DNA of 35,947 bases from Desulfatiglandales bacterium (GCA_030145585.1 JAQYVK010000109.1:1-35947); one strand, 5' to 3'; positions 20,147 to 29,327 are shown, counted from the first letter of the stretch. Program-made: numbers and translations. The notes: generated from the letters alone by a model not told the origin.

Positions 20147-20222
20147 GCGGGAATAGCTCAGCTGGTAGAGCTCCACGTTGCCAACGTGGTTGTCGCGGGT
20201 TCGAGTCCCGTTTCCCGCTCCA
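20147..20222 (+). tRNA. tRNA-Gly (anticodon GCC)
   Basis: Cloverleaf: acceptor GCGGGAA/TTCCCGC, anticodon arm CCACG-TTGCCAA-CGTGG, TTCGAGT T-loop, encoded CCA. Confidence 0.95.
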
Positions 20223-20263
20223 ATTGTCTGATTACAGTGCTCCGGCACTTTACCATTCTTTTG

Positions 20264-20339
20264 GGCGGCATAGCCAAGTGGCTAAGGCAGCGGTCTGCAA
20301 AACCGTTATTCACCAGTTCGAATCTGGTTGCCGCCTCCA
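20264..20339 (+). tRNA. tRNA-Cys (anticodon GCA)
   Basis: Acceptor GGCGGCA/TGCCGCC, anticodon loop CTGCAAA, T-loop TTCGAAT, encoded CCA. Confidence 0.95.
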
Positions 20340-20347
20340 GTAATATC

Positions 20348-20378
20348 AAAGGGTTAGCCTTTAGGGCTAACCCTTTTT
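20348..20378 (+). terminator. Rho-independent terminator after tRNA-Cys
   Basis: AAAGGGTTAGCC-TTTAG-GGCTAACCCTTT followed by TT. Confidence 0.85.
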
Positions 20379-20635
20379 GCTTCTATGGAAAAAGTCGGGA
20401 TCAGTCAGATTTGACCCCCAAAATGATATTATAAATAAGCTTTCATTTCATTCTTGATGATCACACCATTTAATGTGGGATCTTTCTAAAATTGACAGAA
20501 AACCGCGTTTCACCTATATTGCTTTAAATCACTAAAAATCCTGTGAATTTCCTTTCAGTTTGCCCTTGTCTGGGCTATGGGCTTTAACAAAGGTAGGGAT
20601 AAACATGTCGGGTTTGCATTGAAAAAAGAAGTGTA

Positions 20636-21859
20636 GTGAAAGCAAAATACTTTTACGGCTACAACATCGTGGCGGCCAGTTTCGTCATCCAGGGAATGAG
20701 CATCGGCTCATTGGTCACCTATGGCGTCTTCTTCAAAGAGTTCCAGAGTGAGTTCGGGTGGTCTCGGACAATGATATCGGGTGCTTCGGCGTTGAACTAC
20801 TTAATCACGGGTTTAGGTGGAATCCTTGTTGGTAGGCTTAACGACAAGATTGGTCCGAAGATGGTCATCACAACGACAGGTATTTTTCTTGGGCTTGCGT
20901 TCCTGCTAATGTCTTTCCTACAGGAGCCATGGCAGCTTTACTTGATCTACGGCGTATTGGCAGGTATCGGCATCAGCACGACTGACATCATCACTCTATC
21001 CACAGTGGCGCGGTGGTTCATAAAGCGCCGGGGCATGATTTCTGGGATTGTTAAGGTTGGCACAGGGTTTGGCCAACTCGTAATGCCATTGATTGCGGTA
21101 GCTCTCATCTCAGCTTACGGTTGGCGACACTCCTACCTCTATATGGCGGCCGCCAACCTTGCGATAATCTTAGTGGCAGCCCAGGTATTGCGCCGTGACC
21201 CACAGGGAATGGGACTACTCCCCAATGGTGACAGCCATGAGAACTTAGCAGCATCAGAGAGAACTGCGGAATCGGGCGTGACGCTGAGTGCGGCCTTGGA
21301 GATGAAGCAGTTCTGGATTATCTGTATGGCTTGGTTCACCGTTTTTTTCTGCCTCCTTACAATTATAGTACATATCGTACCACACGCCAGGGACCTAGGC
21401 CTGTCACCTGCAACAGCAGCTGGAGTCCTCTCGACGATTGGTGGCGTAAGCATGTTAGGCCGGATTGTAATGGGCACGGCGAATGACAGGATTGGTGGGA
21501 AAGGCTCATTGATTCTCTGTTACATTGTGTTGCTCTGTGGACTCATTTGGTTGCAGGTTGCAAGCAATGTGTGGATGCTATTCCTGTTTGCGGCGATTTA
21601 CGGCTTTGTTCACGGCGCCTTCTTTACGGTCCTGTCTCCTACCGTAGCCGAGTTTTTCGGGACCTTATCACATGGGGTGCTATTCGGTATCATCCTATTT
21701 AGCGGAACGGTAGGCGGTTCTGTTGGCCCACTTATAGCAGGTCGTATCTTTGACACGACTGGAAGCTATCAGATCGCATTTATCGTGCTTACTGGCATGG
21801 CCGCAATAGGCTTAGCTCTGATTACCTTGCTGAAGCCGCTGCAGAAGTCTGACTCCTAA
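20636..21859 (+). CDS. MFS transporter, OFA (oxalate/formate antiporter-like) family
   Basis: FYGYNIVAASFVIQGMSIGSLVTYGVFFKEFQSEFGWSRTMISGA and GRLNDKIGPK; about 12 hydrophobic segments; GTG start. Confidence 0.88.
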   Translation: MKAKYFYGYNIVAASFVIQGMSIGSLVTYGVFFKEFQSEFGWSRTMISGASALNYLITGLGGILVGRLNDKIGPKMVITTTGIFLGLAFLLMSFLQEPWQLYLIYGVLAGIGISTTDIITLSTVARWFIKRRGMISGIVKVGTGFGQLVMPLIAVALISAYGWRHSYLYMAAANLAIILVAAQVLRRDPQGMGLLPNGDSHENLAASERTAESGVTLSAALEMKQFWIICMAWFTVFFCLLTIIVHIVPHARDLGLSPATAAGVLSTIGGVSMLGRIVMGTANDRIGGKGSLILCYIVLLCGLIWLQVASNVWMLFLFAAIYGFVHGAFFTVLSPTVAEFFGTLSHGVLFGIILFSGTVGGSVGPLIAGRIFDTTGSYQIAFIVLTGMAAIGLALITLLKPLQKSDS

Positions 21860-22045
21860 CAGGCTGTTTTTTGTGGGTTTTTAGATCGATGAGGCAAACC
21901 ACATTGACAACCTCTCACGATTGTGTCTAACTAAAACGTATTCTATTGTTAATTAGAATCTCGCCTCAAACTTCTTCCCTTTGATAAGGTGACAGAAGGA
22001 GAAAACGTCTGTCTCCAAAGTGCAGTGGACAAAGGAGGTCGGCAC

Positions 22046-22300
22046 GTGTTTAACCCTATTGTTTTTGACCAGAAAGCATGCAATGCATGCAATGTTTGTG
22101 TGGATGTGTGCACCATGGACATTCTCGCCCCCAACCCGGAGAAGGGCAAGCCGCCGGTCGTCCTCTACCCGGACGAATGTGAGTATGACGGCAGTTGTTG
22201 GACCCATTGCCCCAGCAGGGATAAAGGGGCGATCGACATTGTGATGCCGCTGTCCATGAGGGCCTCTATCTTGAGAGGGGCCAAGGAGGGGCAAAAATGA
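22046..22300 (+). CDS. Dicluster ferredoxin-like protein (Fd1)
   Basis: CNACNVCVDVC and CEYDGSCWTHCP. AAAGGAGG RBS at 22031-22038 before the GTG at 22046; the ORF track extends to 21989. Confidence 0.85.
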   Translation: MFNPIVFDQKACNACNVCVDVCTMDILAPNPEKGKPPVVLYPDECEYDGSCWTHCPSRDKGAIDIVMPLSMRASILRGAKEGQK

Positions 22301-24054
22301 ATTCACAAATAAAAGTCGTCCCCATTGAAACGGACGTGTTGATCATTGGGGGCGGGCTAGCAGGGTGCATGGCGGCGATTAAGGCGCGTGAGTACGGGGT
22401 GAGGGTGACTATTGCGGAAAAGGCCAACACGGTGAGCAGCGGGTGCGCCGGTTCCGGAATAGATCACATGTGGGCCTACCTCCCCACGATTCACCCGGAG
22501 ATAGGTTGGTCCATCGAAGACCTGGTTGAGGATCACAGTGAGGGCATGTCAGGAGGACTGGTGGACAAGGACCTGCTCTATTTCGTTGCGAGTCAGGCCT
22601 TCGACAGGGTTTTGGATCTCGAAAAGTTTGGCATCAACTTCAGGTATAAGGACAGCAAGCTTCCGGATGGATTCAGAGTGGTCCCCCAGTTTCATAGCGT
22701 ACCGGACGCCCTCAATTTTGATGGAAGGTACATCAAGAAATATCTCACCAAAGAGACGAAGAAGCGAGGTGTCACCATTGTGAACCGTGTGATGATTACT
22801 GATCTTCTCACAACGGATGGTCAAGTGTCCGGAGCGCTGGGTATTGGGACACGTGACGAGGAAATCTACTCTTTTAGTGCGAAATCGGTCGTTTTCTGTA
22901 CCGGCAGGGTAGGTCGGCTGAGCAAGGCGGTGACCGGGGTGTGGGGGAACTCCTCATCACCCCTTACCGAAACCGGGGACGGTCGGGCCATGGCCCTTCG
23001 AGCGGGACTCCCGCTCATCAACATGGAGTTTTTCCCTCCTCCGAACCCTTTTGCCATGGGGAACTGCGAAGTAAACTTGGGGGCGCCGAGAAATACCCTT
23101 TTCCCGGCCGGCTCCATCACGGGACCAAACGGGGAAGTGATTGTGCCCCGGACAGAATTTTATGATTGGGATAAGCTGGGCCGCGAAAAAGTGGATCCTG
23201 CTGAAACCAGGAAACGCTGGCTGGCGGAACGCCGGAAGGCCAAACCACAGTATGCAAAACTTCACAAGGAAGGCAAAAGTCCCTTTTACTTGGACCTGAC
23301 CGATGCCACGGATGAGGAAGTAGAATACGTCGAGTGGTCCATCAGTAACGAGGGAAGAGGGTATCGGTTTTTGGAGTACATGAAGAAGCATGAAGACTTC
23401 AATTTCAGGAGAGACAAAATTGAGTTTACCCCGACAACGCGCGGTATGGCCAGCACGGCCTCCTCCGGGTTGATGGTCAATCTGGACATGGAAACCGGGA
23501 TCGGTGGTCTTTTTGCCGCAGGTGATGACGTGGGCGGGGTCCCATGGAAATCCGCCCCAGGCGCTGTGACCATGGGGTGGCGTGCAGGGGAAATGGCTGC
23601 AAACAGAGCCAGTACGCAGAAGGAATTTCTGGGGGTGGACGGGGAAAGGCTCGAAGCTCTGAAAGCCCTCTGTACCGAAATGCTTCAAGGTGGCAGAGGT
23701 CATCACTGGCGCGAAGTGGAACTGGCAGTTCAAAACGTCATGGATTATTACTGTGGGGATGTACGTACCGGATCGTTACTGAGTCGGGGCATCGAACGGC
23801 TAGGCCACATCAAGGCGGAGGTATCTTACAACGCCACAAACGCCCATGAACTGATGCGCTGCATGGAGGTTCGGTCCCTTGCGGAAAACGCGGACTTGAT
23901 TATGAGGTCGTCGCTGGAGAGGAAGGAAACAAGAAAGCTTCCCTCTTTTGTCAGAACCGATTTTCCGGAACAGGATGACCTGAACTGGCTGGCCTTCTTG
24001 TCCGTCAGGCTTCAGGATGGAAGACTCCGGTTTGAAAGGCTTCCCATTACGTAA
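22297..24054 (+). CDS. FAD-dependent oxidoreductase, fumarate reductase/AprA-like flavoprotein (FAD1)
   Basis: Rossmann motif VLIIGGGLAGCMAAIKAREYGVRVTIAEKA; GGLFAAGDDVGGVPWKSAPGAVTMGWRAGEMAA; C-terminal RTDFPEQDDLNW. ATGA overlap with Fd1. Confidence 0.88.
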   Translation: MNSQIKVVPIETDVLIIGGGLAGCMAAIKAREYGVRVTIAEKANTVSSGCAGSGIDHMWAYLPTIHPEIGWSIEDLVEDHSEGMSGGLVDKDLLYFVASQAFDRVLDLEKFGINFRYKDSKLPDGFRVVPQFHSVPDALNFDGRYIKKYLTKETKKRGVTIVNRVMITDLLTTDGQVSGALGIGTRDEEIYSFSAKSVVFCTGRVGRLSKAVTGVWGNSSSPLTETGDGRAMALRAGLPLINMEFFPPPNPFAMGNCEVNLGAPRNTLFPAGSITGPNGEVIVPRTEFYDWDKLGREKVDPAETRKRWLAERRKAKPQYAKLHKEGKSPFYLDLTDATDEEVEYVEWSISNEGRGYRFLEYMKKHEDFNFRRDKIEFTPTTRGMASTASSGLMVNLDMETGIGGLFAAGDDVGGVPWKSAPGAVTMGWRAGEMAANRASTQKEFLGVDGERLEALKALCTEMLQGGRGHHWREVELAVQNVMDYYCGDVRTGSLLSRGIERLGHIKAEVSYNATNAHELMRCMEVRSLAENADLIMRSSLERKETRKLPSFVRTDFPEQDDLNWLAFLSVRLQDGRLRFERLPIT

Positions 24055-24121
24055 CGAAAACCTGCCCTCCCTGAGGGTAGCAGTATAAAACCCATTATTA
24101 TTATCAGAAAGGGGGTCATTC

Positions 24122-26095
24122 ATGGATAGTTTGGCTGAATATGCGAATGCGGGGGTAACCGTCAAGTGGCCATATCCCATTCGTTATGGAGAAGAGAAGG
24201 AGGTTACCGGAGATGTCCTGGTGCTTGGAGGCGGGATAGCCGGCTGCTGGGCAGCCATATCGGCGGCCAAAAAAGGGGCCAATGTGGTCCTCGTTGAAAG
24301 AGCTGCGACAATAGCCAGCGGTTCTGGTGGGCCGGGTTGTGATCACTGGAGCCTTGCCATAACCGGTAACCCAGCCTGCCCCCTGACCGCCGAAGAAGTA
24401 AGTGAAGCGATCATTGATTCGTTGGAAGGACATTACAACGGGATATCCACCTATCTCACGGCCCGAGAGAGCTACGACACCCTCTTAGAACTGGAAAAAA
24501 TGGGGGCCAAGATCAGGGACACGGAGGATGAGTTTAAGGGGGCAGCGTTCAGGGATGAAGAGACCAAGCTCCTGTATGCCTATGATTACACCAACAAGTT
24601 CACGGTTCGGGTCTGGGGCAACACTTTTAAACCGGCCCTGTATAAAGAGTGTAAGCGATTGGGTGTGAGCATACAAGACAGGGTGATGGCGACAGGCCTG
24701 TTGACCGAGGGGGGGAACGAAGGAAACCGGGTGATTGGTGCGATGGGGGTCAATGTGCGAACCGGAGAATTCATGGTCTTTAAGGCCAAGGCCACCGTTA
24801 TGTGTACCGCTAGGTCAACGCGTGTCTGGTATTCTCCCACGGAAGAGACAGGGCTCTATTATTTATCACCCCCAACAGCCGGAGGTTCGACCATGGCCTG
24901 GCGGGCCGGGGCCGAGTTTACCATGATGGAAAAAACCCACCAGGCGGGTACAATGATAGTCGGGCCCTGCCATGGGGCCGCCCATCCGGGCAACACATGG
25001 TTTCCGGCCACTATGGTTGATGCCAAGGGGAAGGAAATTCCCTATGTCGACCGGGACAACAACGTCCTGAAGACGGTGGGAGAACGGAACCGCCCATCAC
25101 CGGGCCAAAAATTCATGTTGCCGGACCACTATAGGACCGATGAATATGATTTCATCCCCCCGGGGACCATGACCATCGAAGAGATGGTGGAAAAGGGCGA
25201 ATACACCCTCCCCCTATTTGCGGATTTGACCCGCATGCCTGAGGAGGAGCGGCGTGTGATCTTCGGGCTCATGGTGGGCCAAGAGTCAAAAAGCAGATCG
25301 ACTTACAAGTATTATACCGAAGCAGGGTTTGATCCGGAAAAGGATATGCTTCAAGGGTTCCAGTTTATTGCGCCGTACGCCTACGGCATTACAGGGGTAG
25401 GAAGACGGTCGCCAACATATGCGTCCGCTCTGGGCTCGCGAAATGTCCGGACCGCTTACGGGGGAGGTCTTGTAGTCGACTGGGATTTGAGGACCTCACT
25501 GGATGGCCTCTATGCAGCCGGTTGGAGCATTTTTTCAGGCGGTGCGCATCCTGAGGCGGCCTGTACGGGAAAATACGCCGGCAGACATGCCGCCGAATTC
25601 GCAACGGGAATATCCCAGGGTGATGTTGATCGGAAACAAGTAGAGAATGAAATGCGCCGAATCTATGGCTCCACGAAGAGAAATGAAGGCATTGACTGGA
25701 AGGAACTGAATCATGGCATCAATAAGGTCATGCAGGTCTATTGCGGGGAGCCCAAAGGCGACGAACTCATGAAACTGGGCCTCGATTTGCTCGAGGACCT
25801 AAAATGGGAAACAGATACTCGCAGTTTTTCAACCGATCCTCACAAGCTATCGAGAATGATCGAGACTATGGAGATACTGACGACTGCTGAAATGATCCTG
25901 CATGCCTCCATGGCACGGAAGGCGAGCAGCAAGTACCTCGGTTTCAAGCGATGGGATTATCCTACCATGGATCCGGAAGAATGGCGCAAGTTTATTACCA
26001 TTAAACAGGAAGCCGGGCAGGTCAAGTTGGGTGAACTTCCCTTGAGGTATTGGGGAGATCTTGCGGAAAACTATGAAGCCCATTGTCTTTTGTAA
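24122..26095 (+). CDS. FAD-dependent oxidoreductase, fumarate reductase/AprA-like flavoprotein (FAD2)
   Basis: VLVLGGGIAGCWAAISAAKKGANVVLVERA; SLDGLYAAGWSIFSGGAHPEAACTGKYAGRHAAEFA. Paralogous to FAD1. Confidence 0.88.
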   Translation: MDSLAEYANAGVTVKWPYPIRYGEEKEVTGDVLVLGGGIAGCWAAISAAKKGANVVLVERAATIASGSGGPGCDHWSLAITGNPACPLTAEEVSEAIIDSLEGHYNGISTYLTARESYDTLLELEKMGAKIRDTEDEFKGAAFRDEETKLLYAYDYTNKFTVRVWGNTFKPALYKECKRLGVSIQDRVMATGLLTEGGNEGNRVIGAMGVNVRTGEFMVFKAKATVMCTARSTRVWYSPTEETGLYYLSPPTAGGSTMAWRAGAEFTMMEKTHQAGTMIVGPCHGAAHPGNTWFPATMVDAKGKEIPYVDRDNNVLKTVGERNRPSPGQKFMLPDHYRTDEYDFIPPGTMTIEEMVEKGEYTLPLFADLTRMPEEERRVIFGLMVGQESKSRSTYKYYTEAGFDPEKDMLQGFQFIAPYAYGITGVGRRSPTYASALGSRNVRTAYGGGLVVDWDLRTSLDGLYAAGWSIFSGGAHPEAACTGKYAGRHAAEFATGISQGDVDRKQVENEMRRIYGSTKRNEGIDWKELNHGINKVMQVYCGEPKGDELMKLGLDLLEDLKWETDTRSFSTDPHKLSRMIETMEILTTAEMILHASMARKASSKYLGFKRWDYPTMDPEEWRKFITIKQEAGQVKLGELPLRYWGDLAENYEAHCLL

Positions 26096-26119
26096 ACTGA
26101 TAAGATCAAAGGAGGATGA

Positions 26120-26470
26120 ATGATGAATACGAAGCGTGATGAAGAGGTCTATGTCTTCCCTAATGCGCCGACCCCGACAAGACCGGTGATATTTGATCCT
26201 GATCATTGTAACGGGTGCAATAAATGTGTGAGTGTTTGTATCATGGATATCCTGCTCCCAAACCCTGAAAAGGGGAAGCCTCCCCTTGTGGTGTTTCCGG
26301 ATGAATGTTGGTACGACGCTTGTTGTGAATTGCATTGCCCGGAGTCGAATGCCATCAGGTTGAATTATCCGCTCATGTGGAAAGTGCCTTGGAAGCGAAA
26401 AGAAACCGGCGACTACCACTGGGTGGGCGAAAAGAACCCTCTCCCGCCCAATCCAAAACCTCCGGTATAA
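26120..26470 (+). CDS. Dicluster ferredoxin-like protein (Fd2)
   Basis: CNGCNKCVSVC and CWYDACCELHCP. Shares DIL(A/L)PNPEKGKPP(V/L)V with Fd1; GGAGG RBS. Confidence 0.87.
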   Translation: MMNTKRDEEVYVFPNAPTPTRPVIFDPDHCNGCNKCVSVCIMDILLPNPEKGKPPLVVFPDECWYDACCELHCPESNAIRLNYPLMWKVPWKRKETGDYHWVGEKNPLPPNPKPPV

Positions 26471-26599
26471 CTCATTGTTTTTTAACTATAGGTTTTAAGA
26501 AAAAAACCCAAATTGTAAAAATATAAAGGAGGTGATAAAGAAACAACCTATTGGTGGATTACTGTGACATCAACCCTTATTTCTTATTGGAGGAAGCTT

Positions 26600-28129
26600 A
26601 TGGAAAGAAAAAGAAAGATTCTTTTTGTAGCAATATGTGCAGTCTTAGTAGCCTTTGGTTTCAACATGGTCGATACAGCCTTTGCGCAAACTCCGAAATA
26701 TGGCGGGGTCTTAAAGTTTGTGGCGGGAAGGTCTCCCGTCAAATTCGGTTATCCACCGGAGACAACAGGCGGTTCTTATACTTATGCGGTGCCATGTATA
26801 GAAAGTCTGTTGCGCAGAGATGAGAATAGTCAATCGGTCCCCCACCTGGCCACGTCTTGGAAGATTGCGCCTGACCGAAAATCCATCACCTTTTTTCTCA
26901 GAAAGGGGGTCAAGTTTCACGACGGTACCGATTTCAACGCACAAGCGGTCAAGTACAATATTGACTTGGCAAAAGCTTTTAAAAAGCCGGGTCTGGCCAA
27001 GATATCTTCAGTCGATGTGATCGATGACCATACAATTCAGTTTAACCTTACAGGATACGACACATCGATTTTGGAGAATCTGGCCCTAATGGACGGAATG
27101 ATTGCATCTCCAACGGCTATTGAAAAAAATGGTAAGAAATGGGCCTACACGCATCCTGTAGGGACCGGCCCCTTTCAATTCGTGAGCTTCAAACGAGATG
27201 TACATCTCAAATACAAAAAATTTGATGGGTACTGGGAAAAAGGGAGGCCTTATCTTGACGGCATTGAATATATTAATTTCAAAGATCGTATGGTCCAAGC
27301 AATGTCTTTCAAGGCCGGGGAAGGACATGTAATAAGCAGGCTGAAAAATAAAGACGCTTCTGAGCTTTCAAAGGAGGGATATAAAATCGTTGCAAATAAA
27401 ATGGGCATGTACGCTTTAGCCCCTGACAGTAAAAATCCGAACTCCGTTTATGCAGATATCAGGGTTCGAAAAGCTGTGGAGTGGGCCCTTGATAGGAAGA
27501 AAGCTGCGAAGGCCTTTGGTTATGGGTACTGGACGGCCCTTCACCAGCCCGCCCCACCTCAGTACTACGGATACAACCCTGATATCAAGGGGCGCATCTA
27601 TAACCCTGAAAAGGCCAAAGAACTGTTGGCTGAAGCCGGTTACCCCAACGGTTTCAAGACAAGAATCATCGTGAACACAAGCTTCGGGGATAAGGATGTC
27701 ATGACGGCCTTCAAGTCCGACCTTGCAAAAGTCGGCATCGATGCCAAGCTGGACATGGCCGATCGAGGCAGGATAAGACAATATCAATTCAAAGGGTGGG
27801 AAAACGCCCTGATGTTCTGGATATGGTCTTGTGATCAGAATTACGCCAATAGCGCGCACAGATTTTTTACGACAAAAACGCCTCACTACGTAAGCATGCA
27901 GAGGCCTCCGAATCTGGAAGAACATCTCATCAAGACCCTTGAGGAAGAGGACATGCAGAAAAAGATTGCAATGACTCAAAAGTCCGTGAAGGTCGCACAC
28001 GATTACGCGATGTATGTCCCCTTCAACAATTCAAGTGCATTAGCTGCTTCTGTTTCAAACTTTCATAGTGATTATAATAAATTTCACCACCTGTACTGGA
28101 GGGCAGGCGAGGCTTATTTCAACAACTAA
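26600..28129 (+). CDS. ABC transporter solute-binding protein, family 5 (peptide/DppA-like)
   Basis: Signal peptide then YGGVLKFVAGR, ESLLRRDENSQSVPHLATSWKIAPDRKSITFFLRKGVKFHDGTDFNAQAVKYNID. RBS GGAGGA upstream of ATG 26600. Confidence 0.9.
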   Translation: MERKRKILFVAICAVLVAFGFNMVDTAFAQTPKYGGVLKFVAGRSPVKFGYPPETTGGSYTYAVPCIESLLRRDENSQSVPHLATSWKIAPDRKSITFFLRKGVKFHDGTDFNAQAVKYNIDLAKAFKKPGLAKISSVDVIDDHTIQFNLTGYDTSILENLALMDGMIASPTAIEKNGKKWAYTHPVGTGPFQFVSFKRDVHLKYKKFDGYWEKGRPYLDGIEYINFKDRMVQAMSFKAGEGHVISRLKNKDASELSKEGYKIVANKMGMYALAPDSKNPNSVYADIRVRKAVEWALDRKKAAKAFGYGYWTALHQPAPPQYYGYNPDIKGRIYNPEKAKELLAEAGYPNGFKTRIIVNTSFGDKDVMTAFKSDLAKVGIDAKLDMADRGRIRQYQFKGWENALMFWIWSCDQNYANSAHRFFTTKTPHYVSMQRPPNLEEHLIKTLEEEDMQKKIAMTQKSVKVAHDYAMYVPFNNSSALAASVSNFHSDYNKFHHLYWRAGEAYFNN

Positions 28130-28189
28130 ACCCAATAGAGAATCGGATTTTTAACCTCATTGCCCCATCCTTCCCTCTCAAAGGGAGGT

Positions 28190-28258
28190 GCTGACTGTAG
28201 ATGCTCAATTTCTTACAGTCAGCCGCTGATTGTAGATGCTCAATTTCTTACAGTCAGC
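28190..28258 (+). repeat. 34-nt stem-loop repeat, tandem copies C and D
   Basis: GCTGACTGTAGATGCTCAATTTCTTACAGTCAGC (28190-28223), one base, GCTGATTGTAGATGCTCAATTTCTTACAGTCAGC (28225-28258); outer arms CCATCCTTCCC / GGGAAGGATAGG. Confidence 0.88.
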
Positions 28259-28286
28259 CGGGAAGGATAGGGGTGAGAAGTGATCT

Positions 28287-29327
28287 CTACTGGCCACCCG
28301 CTAACTCTTTCCTGAGGCGAAGGGCTTCGTCCAGGACTTTCTTTCCGGGCAGGCCCTTTTTCTCCATCGCCTTTACCCACTCATCATATGCTGGTTTTGA
28401 GGCCTTTTTCCACATCTCCAACTCTTGCGGTGAAAGCCTATAAACGGTGTGCCCTACTGATGCTAGCTTCTTCAGGACCCCCGCCAAGGCCTTATCGGCA
28501 GCCTTGCCATGAATATCAACGGAAAGGTGTTCACCGGAGAGTTCCTCGACGACCTGCTGGACATCCTTCGGGAGTTTATTCCAGGTATTCTTATTCATGG
28601 CAAACCAGAAATTGGTGTTGGACATGCCAAGAATCGTATGAAATTTGGTCACCTCACTCAATCTCATCCCCATAAGTGTCAGAGAATCGAGAAATATGAC
28701 ATCGATTACACCCCTATCGAGGGCGAGGTAAATTTCTGTTGCAGGCATCGCCACAGGCGCTTTTCCCCAGCTTTTCATGAGGTTTCCCATCAAGGCAGAG
28801 TTGACCCTGACCTTCATGCCCGTCAGATCATCGATAGACTTGATCAATTTATTTTTTGAGTGTACGTCCAGACCCGGGGGCATCCCTAAAGCCAAAAGCT
28901 TTACGTCTTTATATTCGGCGTTTAGATGTCCTCCGTCATAAATTCGCTGGAGCATACGGCAGCCGACTTCTGCACTGGGGTACATGAAGGGGAGTTCCAT
29001 CACCGATGTCAATGGAAAACGTCCCGGATTGTAAGCCCCGACTCCCCAGGCGATATCCGCTGCTCCGCGCACGGTGATATCATATTGATCCTGTGGTTTT
29101 CCCAAGGCAGCGCCGGCATAAATCCTGATCTTGAGCTTTCCGTTGGTCCTGGTTTCTATTGCTTTGGCCCAGGGTTCAAGAATAGCGGCATTCATGAAGT
29201 GTTTGGGCGGGACAAAGCTGGACAATCTGAGGTTGATGGTTTGTTGAGCCGTTGCCGGTACGGAAATTCCGAGAACCAGGCTCACCAAGAAAATTGCTGT
29301 TACGGTCCAAAGTACTCTTTTTTTCAT
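28287..29327 (-). CDS. dctP: TRAP transporter solute-binding protein, DctP family
   Basis: Signal peptide; INLRLSSFVPPKHFMNAAILEPWAKAIETRTNGKLKIRIYAGAALGKPQDQYD; start trimmed to the ATG after an AGGAGGG RBS. Confidence 0.9.
   Translation of the reverse strand: MKKRVLWTVTAIFLVSLVLGISVPATAQQTINLRLSSFVPPKHFMNAAILEPWAKAIETRTNGKLKIRIYAGAALGKPQDQYDITVRGAADIAWGVGAYNPGRFPLTSVMELPFMYPSAEVGCRMLQRIYDGGHLNAEYKDVKLLALGMPPGLDVHSKNKLIKSIDDLTGMKVRVNSALMGNLMKSWGKAPVAMPATEIYLALDRGVIDVIFLDSLTLMGMRLSEVTKFHTILGMSNTNFWFAMNKNTWNKLPKDVQQVVEELSGEHLSVDIHGKAADKALAGVLKKLASVGHTVYRLSPQELEMWKKASKPAYDEWVKAMEKKGLPGKKVLDEALRLRKELAGGQ

Noticed and set aside
20158-20434. Short ORFs across the tRNA genes
   Set aside because: They overlap both tRNAs; such ORFs are spurious annotations of tRNA sequence.
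22957-23733. Minus-strand ORF (258 aa) opposite FAD1
   Set aside because: Antisense to a conserved flavoprotein; Pro/His/Gly-rich shadow translation.
22297-26095. FAD1/FAD2 as the canonical dissimilatory AprA or as SdhA/FrdA
   Set aside because: Two diverged flavoproteins with atypical small ferredoxins and no AprB tail, SdhB or membrane subunits nearby; only superfamily-level assignment is justified.
28190-28258. Two near-identical 34-nt units considered as a minimal CRISPR array
   Set aside because: The units are self-complementary, separated by a single base with no spacers, occur elsewhere as solitary copies, and no cas genes are present.
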